NCBI GenBank assembly: GCA_018262775.1
Contig: JADFDU010000020.1
Coordinates: forward strand, 1-42,079
Source: Rhodocyclaceae bacterium
GTDB lineage: Bacteria > Pseudomonadota > Gammaproteobacteria > Burkholderiales > Rhodocyclaceae
Direction of reading: 5' to 3'
Length of the DNA stretch: 42,079 nt
In this document: positions 7,050 through 15,961 of the stretch, one piece after another
Position numbering within the stretch: position 1 is the stretch's first letter
Layout: each line of letters begins with the position of its first letter
Position numbers and translations under genes: made by a program
Notes under the pieces: model-generated
Seen by the model: the letters and a program-made list of their open reading frames with translations, nothing else
Told to the model about the DNA's origin: nothing
Databases searched by the model: none

Positions 7050-7744
7050 ACTGCCTTGAATTCCGCCGCCTGAAACTGGCCGAGCCGCGCGGTCTGCCGC
7101 ATGACGCGCTGACGCACATGAGCGAATGCGCGGCCTGCCGCGGCTTCGCCGCCGACATCAACGAGAACGAAGAGCGGCTTGCCTCCGCGCTCGCCGTGCC
7201 GGTGCCGGAAGGCCTGGCCGAGCGCATCATCCTGCGCAGGAAATCCGGATCGGCAACCCGCTTCTCCCCGCGCCTGTGGGCGATGGCCGCCGCCCTGCTG
7301 CTGACCTTCACCTTCGGTTTCCAGCAATGGAAGGACGCCGGCTCGCAGGAGTACGCCAAGCTGGCCATCCAGCACGTCATGCACGAGCCGGAATCCTTCA
7401 CCACGGCGCGCCTCGCCGATCCGCAGTTGTTCCGCACCGTCATGCAGAACTTCGGCGGCGAGTTGCAGGGATCGCTCGGCAAGGTGCGCTACATGAAGCT
7501 CTGCCCGGTGCCGGAAGGCACCGGCTGGCACATCGTCTTCGAGACCGAGCGGGGCGAACTCGCCACACTGATCCTGATTCCCGCCAAGCGCATGACGTCC
7601 GAGCGCGAGCAAGCCACCGTCGGCGGCTGGACGGCGCTGGCGCGTCCCGGCGGACAGGGCTACTACGCGGTAATCACCAGTTCGCCCGATACGCTCGACA
7701 AGGTCGACGAACTGGTGCGCCAGCGCGTGCGCTGGCGCAGCTAG
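7046..7744 (+). CDS. DUF3379-type zinc-finger anti-sigma factor
   Basis: A 232-residue membrane protein. The cytoplasmic N-terminus has an anti-sigma zinc-finger pattern HMSECAAC (His24, Cys28, Cys31), with Cys3 a possible fourth ligand. One membrane helix follows (about 77-92), then a periplasmic domain of about 140 residues ending in a Tyr- and Val-rich region (GYYAVITSSPDTL). The layout matches DUF3379 proteins as I recall them. Inferred role: hold the ECF sigma factor at the membrane until a redox or metal signal is sensed. The zinc cysteines themselves could be the sensor. It is the last gene of the rightward arm; a hairpin-bearing repeat follows. Confidence 0.83.
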   Translation: MNCLEFRRLKLAEPRGLPHDALTHMSECAACRGFAADINENEERLASALAVPVPEGLAERIILRRKSGSATRFSPRLWAMAAALLLTFTFGFQQWKDAGSQEYAKLAIQHVMHEPESFTTARLADPQLFRTVMQNFGGELQGSLGKVRYMKLCPVPEGTGWHIVFETERGELATLILIPAKRMTSEREQATVGGWTALARPGGQGYYAVITSSPDTLDKVDELVRQRVRWRS

Positions 7745-7753
7745 GATGAACGG

Positions 7754-7823
7754 CCCCACGCTCACTGCGTTCGCTGCCCCCGAGGGGCACTCAGCGCCCT
7801 ACGGGCGGCCGGGCGGGCGCTGA
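7754..7823 (+). repeat. Dispersed intergenic repeat, copy 1
   Basis: About 70 bases almost identical to the reverse complement of 35047-35119. It opens with CCCCACGCTCACTGCGTTCG and carries two short hairpins (GCCCC-CGA-GGGGC and CGCCC-TAC-GGGCG). Loops differ between the copies while the stems are kept, so it behaves like a REP/BIME-type element. It follows the anti-sigma stop codon and may stabilise or end that transcript. Confidence 0.75.
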
Positions 7824-7876
7824 ACCGCAATGCCGCCCAGGCCGGCATTGCCTGAGAAAAAGGAGAACAAGAACCC

Positions 7877-8836
7877 ATGCATGCCACCCTGCCCCGACTG
7901 CAAGACACGCGCTTCCCCGCACTCCGCCGCAAGCACCTGGAGACGCTGCAGGTCAACCTCGGCTATCGCTGCAACCAGTCCTGCGTGCACTGCCATGTCA
8001 ACGCCGGCCCCAAGCGCACGGAGGAAATGGGGCGCGAAACCATCGACGCGGTGCTGGCCTTGCTGCGCCGCTCCGGCGCGACCACGCTCGATCTCACCGG
8101 CGGCGCGCCCGAGCTCAATCCGCACTTCCGTTATCTGGTGCGCGAAGCCGTCGCGCTGGGCGCGCACGTCATCGACCGTTGCAACCTCACCATCCTCGAG
8201 GAACCCGGGCAGAAGGACCTGGCGGACTTCCTTGCCGCGCACCGCGTCGAGGTCGTCGCCTCGCTGCCCTGCTATCTGGAGGACAACGTCGACCGCCAGC
8301 GCGGCAAGGGTGTCTTCGAAACCAGCCTGCGCGCCCTCGCCCGCCTGAATGCGCTGGGCTACGGCAAGGCAGGCGGCGGACTCACGCTAAGCCTGGTCTA
8401 CAACCCGCAGGGTCCGTCGTTGCCGCCGCCGCAGGAGAAGCTCGAGGCCGACTACCGCGAACAACTGGCCAGCCATTACGGCATCGTCTTCAGCCGCCTG
8501 TACACCCTGGCAAACATGCCGATCCAGCGCTTCGGCAGCATGCTCATCTCGAAGGGCCAGTTCAACGAGTACATGGCCCTGCTGCATGCGGCGCACCGCG
8601 ACGAGAACCTCGAACACGTCATGTGCCGCAGCCTGATCAGCATCGACTGGCAGGGCTATGCCTACGACTGCGACTTCAACCAGATGCTGGAGCTGCCCCT
8701 CGGCGGCGCAGGACGGACGCACATCAGCGACCTGGCCGTGGCGAGTCTCGAAGGCAGCGCCATCGCCGTGGCCGATCACTGCTACGGCTGCACGGCCGGA
8801 CAGGGCAGCAGTTGTGGCGGCGCCCTCGACGACTGA
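7877..8836 (+). CDS. Radical SAM/Cys-rich (DUF3641) protein, ArsS-like
   Basis: A 319-residue protein. The [4Fe-4S]-SAM motif is CNQSCVHC (Cys32, 36, 39) in GYRCNQSCVHCHVNAGP; LDLTGGAPELNP is the second SAM contact. The C-terminal half is the DUF3641-type domain with extra Cys residues (HVMCRS, YDCDF and DHCYGCTAGQGSSCGGAL). This is the family of ArsS (arsenosugar biosynthesis) and of the radical SAM proteins linked to selenodomain-associated transferases. No arsM-like methyltransferase is adjacent, so arsenic is not implied by context. A strong AAGGAG site precedes the ATG. Downstream genes include two further selenodomain-associated families, supporting one pathway. Confidence 0.87.
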   Translation: MHATLPRLQDTRFPALRRKHLETLQVNLGYRCNQSCVHCHVNAGPKRTEEMGRETIDAVLALLRRSGATTLDLTGGAPELNPHFRYLVREAVALGAHVIDRCNLTILEEPGQKDLADFLAAHRVEVVASLPCYLEDNVDRQRGKGVFETSLRALARLNALGYGKAGGGLTLSLVYNPQGPSLPPPQEKLEADYREQLASHYGIVFSRLYTLANMPIQRFGSMLISKGQFNEYMALLHAAHRDENLEHVMCRSLISIDWQGYAYDCDFNQMLELPLGGAGRTHISDLAVASLEGSAIAVADHCYGCTAGQGSSCGGALDD

Positions 8837-8868
8837 GGCCGGTGTCAATTGAATAGGGAGACGAGAAC

Positions 8869-10092
8869 ATGAACACCCAACGTATTTCCGTGACGTTCGC
8901 CGGCAGCGACGGCGCCACCCTGTCCGGGCGGCTCGAACTGCCGGGCGGCACGCCGCGCGCCTGGGCGCTGTTCGCCCACTGTTTCACCTGCTCGAAGCAA
9001 AGCAAGGCGGCGGCCTTCATCAGCGCGGCGCTGGCGGCGCGCGGCATCGCCGTGCTGCGCTTCGATTTCACCGGCCTCGGCGCCAGCGAGGGCGAGTTTG
9101 CCGACACCAATTTCTCCTCGAACGTCGCCGACCTGGCCGCGGCGGCCGATTTCCTGCGCCGCGAGTACCAGGCGCCGCAACTGCTCATCGGCCACAGCCT
9201 GGGCGGCGCGGCAGTCGTCGCGGCGGCGCCGGGCCTCGCCGAAGTGCGCGCGGTGGTCACGCTCAACGCGCCGTCCGACCCGGCGCACGTGCTGAAGAAC
9301 TTCGCCGGCGCCGAAGAAGCCATCCGCCGCGACGGCGAAGCCGAAGTCAAGCTCGGCGGCCGCGCGTTCCGCATCCGCCGCCAGTTCGTCGAAGACATCG
9401 AGGGGCAGCGCCTCGCCGACGCCCTCGAAGGCATGGACAAGGCGTTGCTGGTGATGCACGCGCCGGACGACGAGATCGTCGCCTTCGACAACGGCATCCG
9501 CCTCTTCGAGGAAGCCGCACAACCGAAGAGCTTCGTCTCCCTCGACGGCGCCGACCACCTGCTGACGCGGCGCGAGGACGCCGCCTACGTCGCCGAGGTG
9601 CTCGCCGCCTGGGCCGGACGCTACGCTGCGCCGGCGACCGCGGAGGCCGATGACACGACCGTGCGCGTGGAAGAAACGCGCGAAGGCAAGTTCACCCAGC
9701 GCATCGTCGCCGGCGGACACCTGCTGTTCGCCGACGAGCCGGTTTCGGTCGGCGGCCTCGGCAGCGGCCCCTCGCCCTACGACCTGCTGCTGGCGGGCCT
9801 GGGCGCCTGCACGGCGATGACCATTCGCATGTACGCCGACCTGAAGGGCCTGCCGCTGGAGCGGGTGCAGGTCGAACTCTCCCATAAAAAAATCCACGCT
9901 CAGGATTGCGCGGACTGCGAAAGCAAGGAGGGCAAGGTAGACCGCATCGAGCGCGTCATCCGCCTCGACGGAAATCTCGACGATGCGCAGCGACAGAAGC
10001 TGCTGGAAATATCCAACAAGTGCCCGGTGCATCGCACGCTGCACGGCGAGGTCACCGTGCCGACGCTGCTGGACGCAGCGGGGGCCGCATGA
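8869..10092 (+). CDS. Alpha/beta hydrolase-OsmC fusion protein
   Basis: A 407-residue two-domain protein. Residues 1-255 are an alpha/beta hydrolase: nucleophile in GHSLGG (Ser110), acid in HAPDDEIV (Asp200 or 201), base His230 in DGADHLL. Residues 265-400 are an OsmC/Ohr-like peroxide reductase: [20 protein letters not shown] with Cys314, and [10 protein letters not shown] with Cys385, plus an extra Cys pair at 347/350. Known fusion type; physiological substrate unclear. It lies 32 bases after the radical SAM gene with AATAGGGAG upstream and overlaps the next gene by ATGA. Inferred role: peroxide or ester detoxification in the cytoplasm. Confidence 0.9.
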   Translation: MNTQRISVTFAGSDGATLSGRLELPGGTPRAWALFAHCFTCSKQSKAAAFISAALAARGIAVLRFDFTGLGASEGEFADTNFSSNVADLAAAADFLRREYQAPQLLIGHSLGGAAVVAAAPGLAEVRAVVTLNAPSDPAHVLKNFAGAEEAIRRDGEAEVKLGGRAFRIRRQFVEDIEGQRLADALEGMDKALLVMHAPDDEIVAFDNGIRLFEEAAQPKSFVSLDGADHLLTRREDAAYVAEVLAAWAGRYAAPATAEADDTTVRVEETREGKFTQRIVAGGHLLFADEPVSVGGLGSGPSPYDLLLAGLGACTAMTIRMYADLKGLPLERVQVELSHKKIHAQDCADCESKEGKVDRIERVIRLDGNLDDAQRQKLLEISNKCPVHRTLHGEVTVPTLLDAAGAA

Positions 10093-12248
10093 ACCGCAAG
10101 CGGATCTTCGTCGTCGCGCTTGCCGTCGCCGCTGTCGCCGCCTTCTTCATTTTCGATCTCGGCCGCTTCCTCAGCCTCGACTACATCAAGTCGCAGCAGG
10201 CGGCGATCGAGGCGTGGCGCGCGGCGAACCCGCTGCAGGCGGCGCTGATTTTCTTCTCCGCCTATGTCGCCGTGACCGCCTTCTCGCTGCCGGGCGCGGC
10301 GGTCATGACGCTGGCGGCCGGCGCCATCTTCGGCCTGGCCTGGGGCCTGCTCATCGTCAGCTTCGCCTCCAGCCTCGGCGCCCTGCTCGCCTTCCTCATC
10401 GCCCGCTTCCTGCTGCACGACTGGGTGCAGGCGAAGTTCGGCGAACGCCTCAAGGCGCTCAACGAGGGCGTGCGCCGCGACGGCGCCTTCTACCTGTTCA
10501 CGCTGCGCCTGGTGCCGCTGTTCCCCTTCTTCGTCATCAACCTGGCGATGGCCCTGACGCCGATCCGCGCGTGGACCTTCTACTGGGTCAGCCAGCTCGG
10601 CATGTTCGCCGGCACCGTGGTCTATGTGAACGCCGGCACGCAGCTGGCAGGCATCGATTCCCTCGCCGGCATCCTCTCGCCCGGCCTGATCGGCTCCTTC
10701 GTCCTGCTCGGCGTGTTTCCGCTGATCGCGAAGAAAGTCGTCGCTGCCGTGAAGGCGAAAAAGGCGCTGGCGGCCTGGCCGCCGCCGGCAACATTCGACC
10801 GCAACCTCGTCGTCATCGGCGCCGGCAGCGCCGGCCTGGTGACCGCCTACATCGCCGCTGCCGTGAAGGCCAGGGTGACGCTGATCGAGAAGCACAATAT
10901 GGGCGGCGACTGCCTCAACACCGGCTGTGTGCCCTCCAAGGCGCTGATCCGCTCGGCCAAATTTCTGTCCCACGCCGAGCGCGCGCGCGAATTCGGCATG
11001 CAGCGGGCGCAGGTGGATTTCGACTTCGCCGACGTCATGGAGCGCGTGCAGTCCGTCGTCCGGGCGGTCGAACCGCACGACTCTGTGGAGCGCTACACCT
11101 CGCTTGGCGTCGAATGCCTGCAGGGGGAGGCGAAGATCGTCTCGCCCTGGGCCGTCGAAGTGAAGACAGAGGCCGGCACGCAGACCCTCACCACTCGTTC
11201 GATCGTCATCGCTGCCGGCGCGCGCCCCTTCGTGCCGCCGATTCCCGGCCTGGAAGAGGTCGGCTATCTCACCTCCGACAATCTCTGGCAGCTGCGCAAG
11301 CTGCCGCGCCGCCTGCTGGTGCTGGGCGGCGGGCCGATCGGCTGCGAGCTGACGCAATGCTTCGCCCGCTTCGGCGCGCAGGTGACGCAGGTGGAGATGC
11401 TGCCGCGGATCATGATCCGCGAAGACCCGGAGGTCTCGGAGATGGTGACGGCACGCTTCCGCAAGGAGGGCGTGGACGTGCGCACCGGGCACAAGGCCAA
11501 GCAGTTCCTCATCGACAACGGCGAGAAGGTGCTGGTCTGCGAACATGTCGGCGCACCGGGCGGCGGCGAAGTGCGCATCTCCTTCGACGAAGTGCTGGTG
11601 GCCGTCGGCCGTATCGCCAACACCGCCGGCTACGGCCTGGAGGAACTCGGCATCCCGCTGGCGAAGACACGCACCATCGAGACCAACGAATACCTGCAGA
11701 CGCTCTACCCGAACATCTACGCCTGCGGCGACGTCGCCGGCCCCTACCAGTTCACGCATACCGCCGCGCACCAGGCCTGGTACGCCGCGGTGAATGCCCT
11801 GTTCGGCAGCTTCAAGCTGTTCAAGGCCGATTACTCGGTGATCCCCTGGGCCACCTTCACCGATCCGGAAGTGGCGCGCGTCGGCCTCAACGAACAGGAG
11901 GCGAAGGAGAAGGGCATTGCGCACGAGGTGACCGTGTACGGCCTCGACGATCTCGACCGCGCCATTGCGGATTCGGAGGCGCACGGCTTCGTCAAGGTGA
12001 TCACGCCGCCGGGCAGCGACCGCATCCTCGGCGCCACCATCGTCGGCGAGCATGCCGGCGACCTCCTCGCCGAATACGTCGCAGCCATGCGCCACGGCCT
12101 GGGATTGAACAAGATACTCGGCACCATCCACATCTACCCGACGCTGGCCGAAGCCAACAAGTTCGCCGCCGGCAACTGGAAGAAGGCGCACGCGCCGCAA
12201 AAACTGCTCGCGTGGGTGGCGCGCTACCATGCCTGGAGGCGCGGATGA
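10089..12248 (+). CDS. TVP38/DedA-like membrane domain fused to flavin disulfide reductase
   Basis: A 719-residue fusion. Residues 1-225 form a TVP38/SNARE-associated (DedA-superfamily) membrane domain with [20 protein letters not shown] and the [10 protein letters not shown] motif. Residues 238-719 are a class I pyridine nucleotide-disulfide oxidoreductase like mercuric or lipoamide reductase: FAD-binding GAGSAG (244-249), redox Cys275/Cys280 in [16 protein letters not shown]-binding [17 protein letters not shown] and the dimerisation domain with HIYPTLAEA. There is no HMA domain and no C-terminal Cys pair as in MerA, so mercury reduction is not supported. The ATG at 10089 overlaps the previous stop; a longer frame upstream is a shadow. 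Confidence 0.9.
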   Translation: MNRKRIFVVALAVAAVAAFFIFDLGRFLSLDYIKSQQAAIEAWRAANPLQAALIFFSAYVAVTAFSLPGAAVMTLAAGAIFGLAWGLLIVSFASSLGALLAFLIARFLLHDWVQAKFGERLKALNEGVRRDGAFYLFTLRLVPLFPFFVINLAMALTPIRAWTFYWVSQLGMFAGTVVYVNAGTQLAGIDSLAGILSPGLIGSFVLLGVFPLIAKKVVAAVKAKKALAAWPPPATFDRNLVVIGAGSAGLVTAYIAAAVKARVTLIEKHNMGGDCLNTGCVPSKALIRSAKFLSHAERAREFGMQRAQVDFDFADVMERVQSVVRAVEPHDSVERYTSLGVECLQGEAKIVSPWAVEVKTEAGTQTLTTRSIVIAAGARPFVPPIPGLEEVGYLTSDNLWQLRKLPRRLLVLGGGPIGCELTQCFARFGAQVTQVEMLPRIMIREDPEVSEMVTARFRKEGVDVRTGHKAKQFLIDNGEKVLVCEHVGAPGGGEVRISFDEVLVAVGRIANTAGYGLEELGIPLAKTRTIETNEYLQTLYPNIYACGDVAGPYQFTHTAAHQAWYAAVNALFGSFKLFKADYSVIPWATFTDPEVARVGLNEQEAKEKGIAHEVTVYGLDDLDRAIADSEAHGFVKVITPPGSDRILGATIVGEHAGDLLAEYVAAMRHGLGLNKILGTIHIYPTLAEANKFAAGNWKKAHAPQKLLAWVARYHAWRRG

Positions 12249-13126
12249 GAGCCCATGCCGGGCCGCCCCAAGTGGGCGCAGCCAATAATATGGGGCCGCG
12301 CAGCGGCGAACGACCGTCACCCCCTTACTCGGGAAGGGGGACGGGGGGATGGTCATTATTCGCCGTCTTGTGGGGGCTGACTTTCGCCTCTGCACTGCTA
12401 TCGGCCAGCGCGAATGCTGCCGAATGCGTCGCGCGCGCCGAGACTCAGCCCGTGCCGCTCGTCGAGCTGTACACCTCGGAAGGCTGCAGCAGTTGTCCGC
12501 CGGCCGACCGCTGGCTGTCACAACTGGCGACCGGAAAATTCGTGCCGCTGGCGCTGCATGTCGACTACTGGGACTACATCGGCTGGCGCGACCGCTTTGC
12601 CCAGGCGCGCTTCGGCCAGCGCCAGCGCGACATGGTCAATCGCAGCGGCGGACGGGTGGTGTATACGCCGCAAGTGATGCTCAACGGCCGCGATTTCCGC
12701 GCCTGGCACAATTCGGCCGCGTTCGATGACGCCGTGCGCAAGGTCGGCGCCCGGCCGCTCCAGGCGAAACTCGCACTGGCCGTGGACAACAAGGCGGCCG
12801 GCGGCTGGGCCGCCCGGCTGACGGGCACGGTGCTGCCGCGCAAGGGCCGCAGCGAAGCCTATCTCGCCCTCTACGAAAACGGCCTGAGCAGCGCAGTCGA
12901 GGCTGGCGAGAATCGCGGCGCGCAACTGCATCATGATTACGTCGTACGCGAGTGGATCGGCCCGCTGCCGATCGGCGCCGACGGGCGCATCGCACACCAG
13001 CAAACATTCAGGCCGCGCGACGGAATGGACTTCAGCCGTACCGGCGTCGCCGCCTTCGTCCAGGACGCCGACAATGGCGAAGTGCTGCAGGCCGTCGCCG
13101 TTGCCCATTGCAGCACAAAACCATAA
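12245..13126 (+). CDS. DUF1223 secreted thioredoxin-fold protein
   Basis: A DUF1223-type protein of up to 293 residues: [20 protein letters not shown] carries a CSSC redox motif, followed by [19 protein letters not shown] and [15 protein letters not shown], a thioredoxin-like core with cis-Pro. A hydrophobic leader ends at ASANAAEC. The ATG at 12245 overlaps the previous stop as ATGA, but it adds about 38 unusual residues encoded by a GC-rich hairpin-forming stretch (see 12320-12340), so the true start may be later, for example the in-frame ATG at 12290 or a non-ATG start near 12368. Inferred role: periplasmic redox protein. Confidence 0.85.
   Translation: MRAHAGPPQVGAANNMGPRSGERPSPPYSGRGTGGWSLFAVLWGLTFASALLSASANAAECVARAETQPVPLVELYTSEGCSSCPPADRWLSQLATGKFVPLALHVDYWDYIGWRDRFAQARFGQRQRDMVNRSGGRVVYTPQVMLNGRDFRAWHNSAAFDDAVRKVGARPLQAKLALAVDNKAAGGWAARLTGTVLPRKGRSEAYLALYENGLSSAVEAGENRGAQLHHDYVVREWIGPLPIGADGRIAHQQTFRPRDGMDFSRTGVAAFVQDADNGEVLQAVAVAHCSTKP
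12320..12340. repeat. Inverted repeat inside the DUF1223 leader
   Basis: Seven-base perfect arms CCCCCTT and AAGGGGG around ACTCGGG, next to a G-rich run. It lies within the first 35 codons of the longest DUF1223 reading. It could be a small REP-like element that has moved into the gene junction. Confidence 0.5.
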
Positions 13127-13144
13127 ATACAGAGAGGAGCCACC

Positions 13145-13672
13145 ATGTCCCGACTCATGCCCCGCCAACCCGTTCCCGCCCTGCGCGTACCGACCTTGGC
13201 CGGCGACTGGGACCTCGCCGCGCAGAAACCCGAGCGCTTCACCCTGGTCGTGTTTTACCGCGGCCTGCATTGCCCGGTCTGCAAGACCTACGTCGGCGAA
13301 CTCGACAAGCTCGTCGCCGAGTTCGCCACGCGCGGCACCGGCGTCCAGGTGCTGAGCAGCGACACGCGCGAGCGCGCCGAGGCGGCGCGCGACAACTGGG
13401 GGCTGGCCAACCTCAATCTCGGCTACGGCCTGATGATCGAGATGGCGCGCAGCTGGGGGTTGTATGTGTCGACCAGCCGCGGCAAGACCTCGGCCGGCAT
13501 CGAGGAGCCGGCGCTGTTCAGCGAACCGGGACTGTTCCTCGTGCGGCCTGACGGCACGCTTTACTGGGGCTCGACCAGCACCATGCCCTTCGCGCGGCCG
13601 CATTTCAGGGAGATCCTCGGCGGACTGGATTTCGTCATCAAGAACGACTACCCGGCGCGCGGCGAAGCCTGA
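13145..13672 (+). CDS. Peroxiredoxin-like (AhpC/TSA superfamily) protein
   Basis: A 175-residue soluble protein. The redox motif is VVFYRGLHCPVCKTYV with Cys43 and Cys46, a CxxC arrangement more thioredoxin-like than the single peroxidatic Cys of classical peroxiredoxins. PALFSEPGLFLVRPDGTLYW and the GGLDFVIKNDYPARGE end are typical of this peroxiredoxin-like family. No signal peptide. An AGAGAGGAG site precedes the ATG. It sits among other thiol and peroxide genes (OsmC fusion, DUF1223, DsbB), so a role in redox stress is likely; direct peroxidase activity is unproven. Confidence 0.87.
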   Translation: MSRLMPRQPVPALRVPTLAGDWDLAAQKPERFTLVVFYRGLHCPVCKTYVGELDKLVAEFATRGTGVQVLSSDTRERAEAARDNWGLANLNLGYGLMIEMARSWGLYVSTSRGKTSAGIEEPALFSEPGLFLVRPDGTLYWGSTSTMPFARPHFREILGGLDFVIKNDYPARGEA

Positions 13673-13684
13673 ACGGAAAGACGC

Positions 13685-15961
13685 ATGAAACTCAGCCTGC
13701 GGCGGACGGTGATCGCGCTCTACGCGGCGATTTTCGCCAGCGGCATCGCCTTGTCCGCGCTGGTCATCCACCAGGGCAGCATCGCCGTCGGCGCCACGCG
13801 CGGGCTGGTGGAACGCGACATTCGCCTCCTCGGCTCGATCGAGAACTTCAAGGCGCAGGTGGCCGCGATCGAGCCGATTGCCTACGATTACTACGTCTTT
13901 CGCAACCGCGAGACCTTTCTCGAGCGCAAGGAGAGCAATGAGGCGGGCATTGCCCAGGGACTGCTGGACTTGCGTGCAGCCTTTCCCGGCGATGGCAGAC
14001 TGGCGCGTATCGACCTGCAGTACCCGCCGATCAAGGCGCTGGTCGGCCAGCTGGACGAGGTGCTGCATGCCAGGCCCGATCCCGGGCGGGCGCTCGGCCT
14101 GCTGCGCGACATCTCGACGCTGTGCATCCGCATCAACGGCAACGCGGAACAGCTCGCACAGGCTGTGCGCAGTGAAGTCGTCGACCGCGGCATCAAGGCC
14201 GAAGCGGCCATCGCCGGCATCTACATGTGGGTCATCGCTTTCAGCGCCGCGCTGCTGGGCGTGGCGTTGGTCGGCGGCTATTTCGCCCGCGCCTATCTCA
14301 CCGAGGGCGAGAAGCGCCGGCGGCTGGCCATGTTTCCCGAGCGCAATCCCAGTCCCGTCTTCCGCCTGGATGCGGACGGTACGGTGCGCTACGCCAATCC
14401 CGGCGCACGCGACATGCTGCGGCACCTGGACATCGAAGCGGAGGGACCGCAGGCGCTTTTCCCCACGGACATGACGCAGCGCCTGGCCGACCTGAAAACC
14501 TCCGATGCCCGGCAGGACAGCTGGCAGTACGAGGCACACGGCCGCACGTTCGATTGCCGTGTGCATTATCTCGATGACTACAATGTCTTTCACGTCTACC
14601 TGTCCGACGTCACCGAACGCAAGCGCGCCGAAGACCGTCTGGTCTTTCTGGCCTACCACGACGACCTGACCGGGCTGCCGAACCGTCGCCGCTTCTTCGA
14701 CGATCTGGCCGAGGCGGCGCGCAGCGGACGGGACGGCGCGGTCGTCATGCTCAGCCTGGACCGCTTCAGACGCATCAACGAAAGCCTGGGGCCGGCCCTG
14801 GGAGAGCGCGTGCTGGTGGCCGCCGCACAGCGCCTGGCCGCGTTGCAGGAACTTGACGGCGGCCATGCAGCGCGTTGCGAGCTGTACAGCTTCGAAGGCG
14901 ATCTGTTCGCCATGCTGGTCAGCAGCGAGGCCACGCCGGACACCGTCTCGCGCCTGGTCGAGCGCATCATCGCCGCAGCGGAAACGCCCTTGCAGGTGGA
15001 AGGCCGCGAGCTGTTCGTCACCTTCAGCATCGGCGCCGCCTGCTTTCCGCAGGACGGCACGGATGCCGACACCCTGGTGCGCAACGCCGAAAGCGCCTTG
15101 CAGAAAGCCATTCGCGACGGCAGCAACAGCATCCAGTTCTATTCCAAGGAAATGAACGTGCGGGCGCTGGACCGGCTTGAGTTGGAGCACGAGTTGCGCC
15201 AGGCCCTTGTCCACGATGAACTGGAACTGCACTACCAGCCGCAGGTCGACATGGCGGGTCGCATTGTCGGCGTCGAGGCGCTGGCGCGCTGGCACAATCC
15301 CCAGCGCGGCATGGTGTCGCCGGCCCACTTCATTCCGCTCGCCGAGGAAACCGGCCTGATCGTGCCGATCGGCGAATGGGTGCTGCGCACCGCCTGCGCC
15401 CAGGTCAAAGCCTGGCAGACGGACGGCTGGCCGGCCATGACCATGGCCATCAATATCTCGCCGCGCCAGTTCCGCGACAAGGATCTCCCCGCGCTGGTTC
15501 GCAGCGTCATCGAGGAAAGCGGGCTGGCGCCGCAGTGCATCGAACTCGAAGTGACGGAAAGCGCCGCCATGCAGGATGTCGAAGCCTCCATCGCCCTGAT
15601 GCGGGAATTGAAGGCCATCGGCGTCCAGTTCTCCATCGACGATTTCGGCACCGGCTATTCCTCCCTGGCCTACCTGAAGCGTTTTCCCCTGGACAAGCTC
15701 AAGGTGGACCAGTCCTTCGTGCGCAACATGGCGACCGACGGCAACGATGCTTCCATCGTCCAGGCGGTCATCGCACTGGCCCACTCCCTCAACCTGCGCG
15801 TGATCGCCGAAGGCGTTGAGACGGAAGAACAGCACGCACTGCTGAAAGGCTATGACTGCGAGGAAATGCAGGGCTATCTGTTCAGCAAGCCGCTGCCTGC
15901 GCCCGAGATCCCCCCCCTGCTGGAAGCGCGCTCCGCGCTTGCGCCGATGGAAAAACGATGA
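13685..15961 (+). CDS. Membrane c-di-GMP phosphodiesterase with degenerate GGDEF and intact EAL
   Basis: A 758-residue signalling protein: TM1 near 7-28, a periplasmic helical sensor to about 180, TM2 about 181-205, a PAS-like segment (PSPVFRLDADGTVRYANPGA) about 220-310, GGDEF about 325-490 and EAL about 500-745. The GGDEF signature is replaced by SFEGDLF, so diguanylate cyclase activity is unlikely. The EAL domain keeps the catalytic motifs: GVEALARW, ELEVTES, DDFGTGYSSL, KVDQSFV and AEGVET. Prediction: it degrades c-di-GMP, with the GGDEF remnant possibly a GTP sensor. Starts 12 bases after the peroxiredoxin-like gene and overlaps DUF3047 by ATGA. Confidence 0.92.
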   Translation: MKLSLRRTVIALYAAIFASGIALSALVIHQGSIAVGATRGLVERDIRLLGSIENFKAQVAAIEPIAYDYYVFRNRETFLERKESNEAGIAQGLLDLRAAFPGDGRLARIDLQYPPIKALVGQLDEVLHARPDPGRALGLLRDISTLCIRINGNAEQLAQAVRSEVVDRGIKAEAAIAGIYMWVIAFSAALLGVALVGGYFARAYLTEGEKRRRLAMFPERNPSPVFRLDADGTVRYANPGARDMLRHLDIEAEGPQALFPTDMTQRLADLKTSDARQDSWQYEAHGRTFDCRVHYLDDYNVFHVYLSDVTERKRAEDRLVFLAYHDDLTGLPNRRRFFDDLAEAARSGRDGAVVMLSLDRFRRINESLGPALGERVLVAAAQRLAALQELDGGHAARCELYSFEGDLFAMLVSSEATPDTVSRLVERIIAAAETPLQVEGRELFVTFSIGAACFPQDGTDADTLVRNAESALQKAIRDGSNSIQFYSKEMNVRALDRLELEHELRQALVHDELELHYQPQVDMAGRIVGVEALARWHNPQRGMVSPAHFIPLAEETGLIVPIGEWVLRTACAQVKAWQTDGWPAMTMAINISPRQFRDKDLPALVRSVIEESGLAPQCIELEVTESAAMQDVEASIALMRELKAIGVQFSIDDFGTGYSSLAYLKRFPLDKLKVDQSFVRNMATDGNDASIVQAVIALAHSLNLRVIAEGVETEEQHALLKGYDCEEMQGYLFSKPLPAPEIPPLLEARSALAPMEKR

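Noticed and set aside
3085..7744. Bufferin-type copper peptide operon
   Set aside because: Similar logic (ECF sigma plus Cys-rich exported peptide) but no DUF692/MNIO, DUF2063 or DUF2282 gene is present.
10089..12248. Mercuric reductase / mer resistance gene
   Set aside because: It has the redox Cys pair but no HMA domain, no C-terminal vicinal Cys and no mer neighbours.
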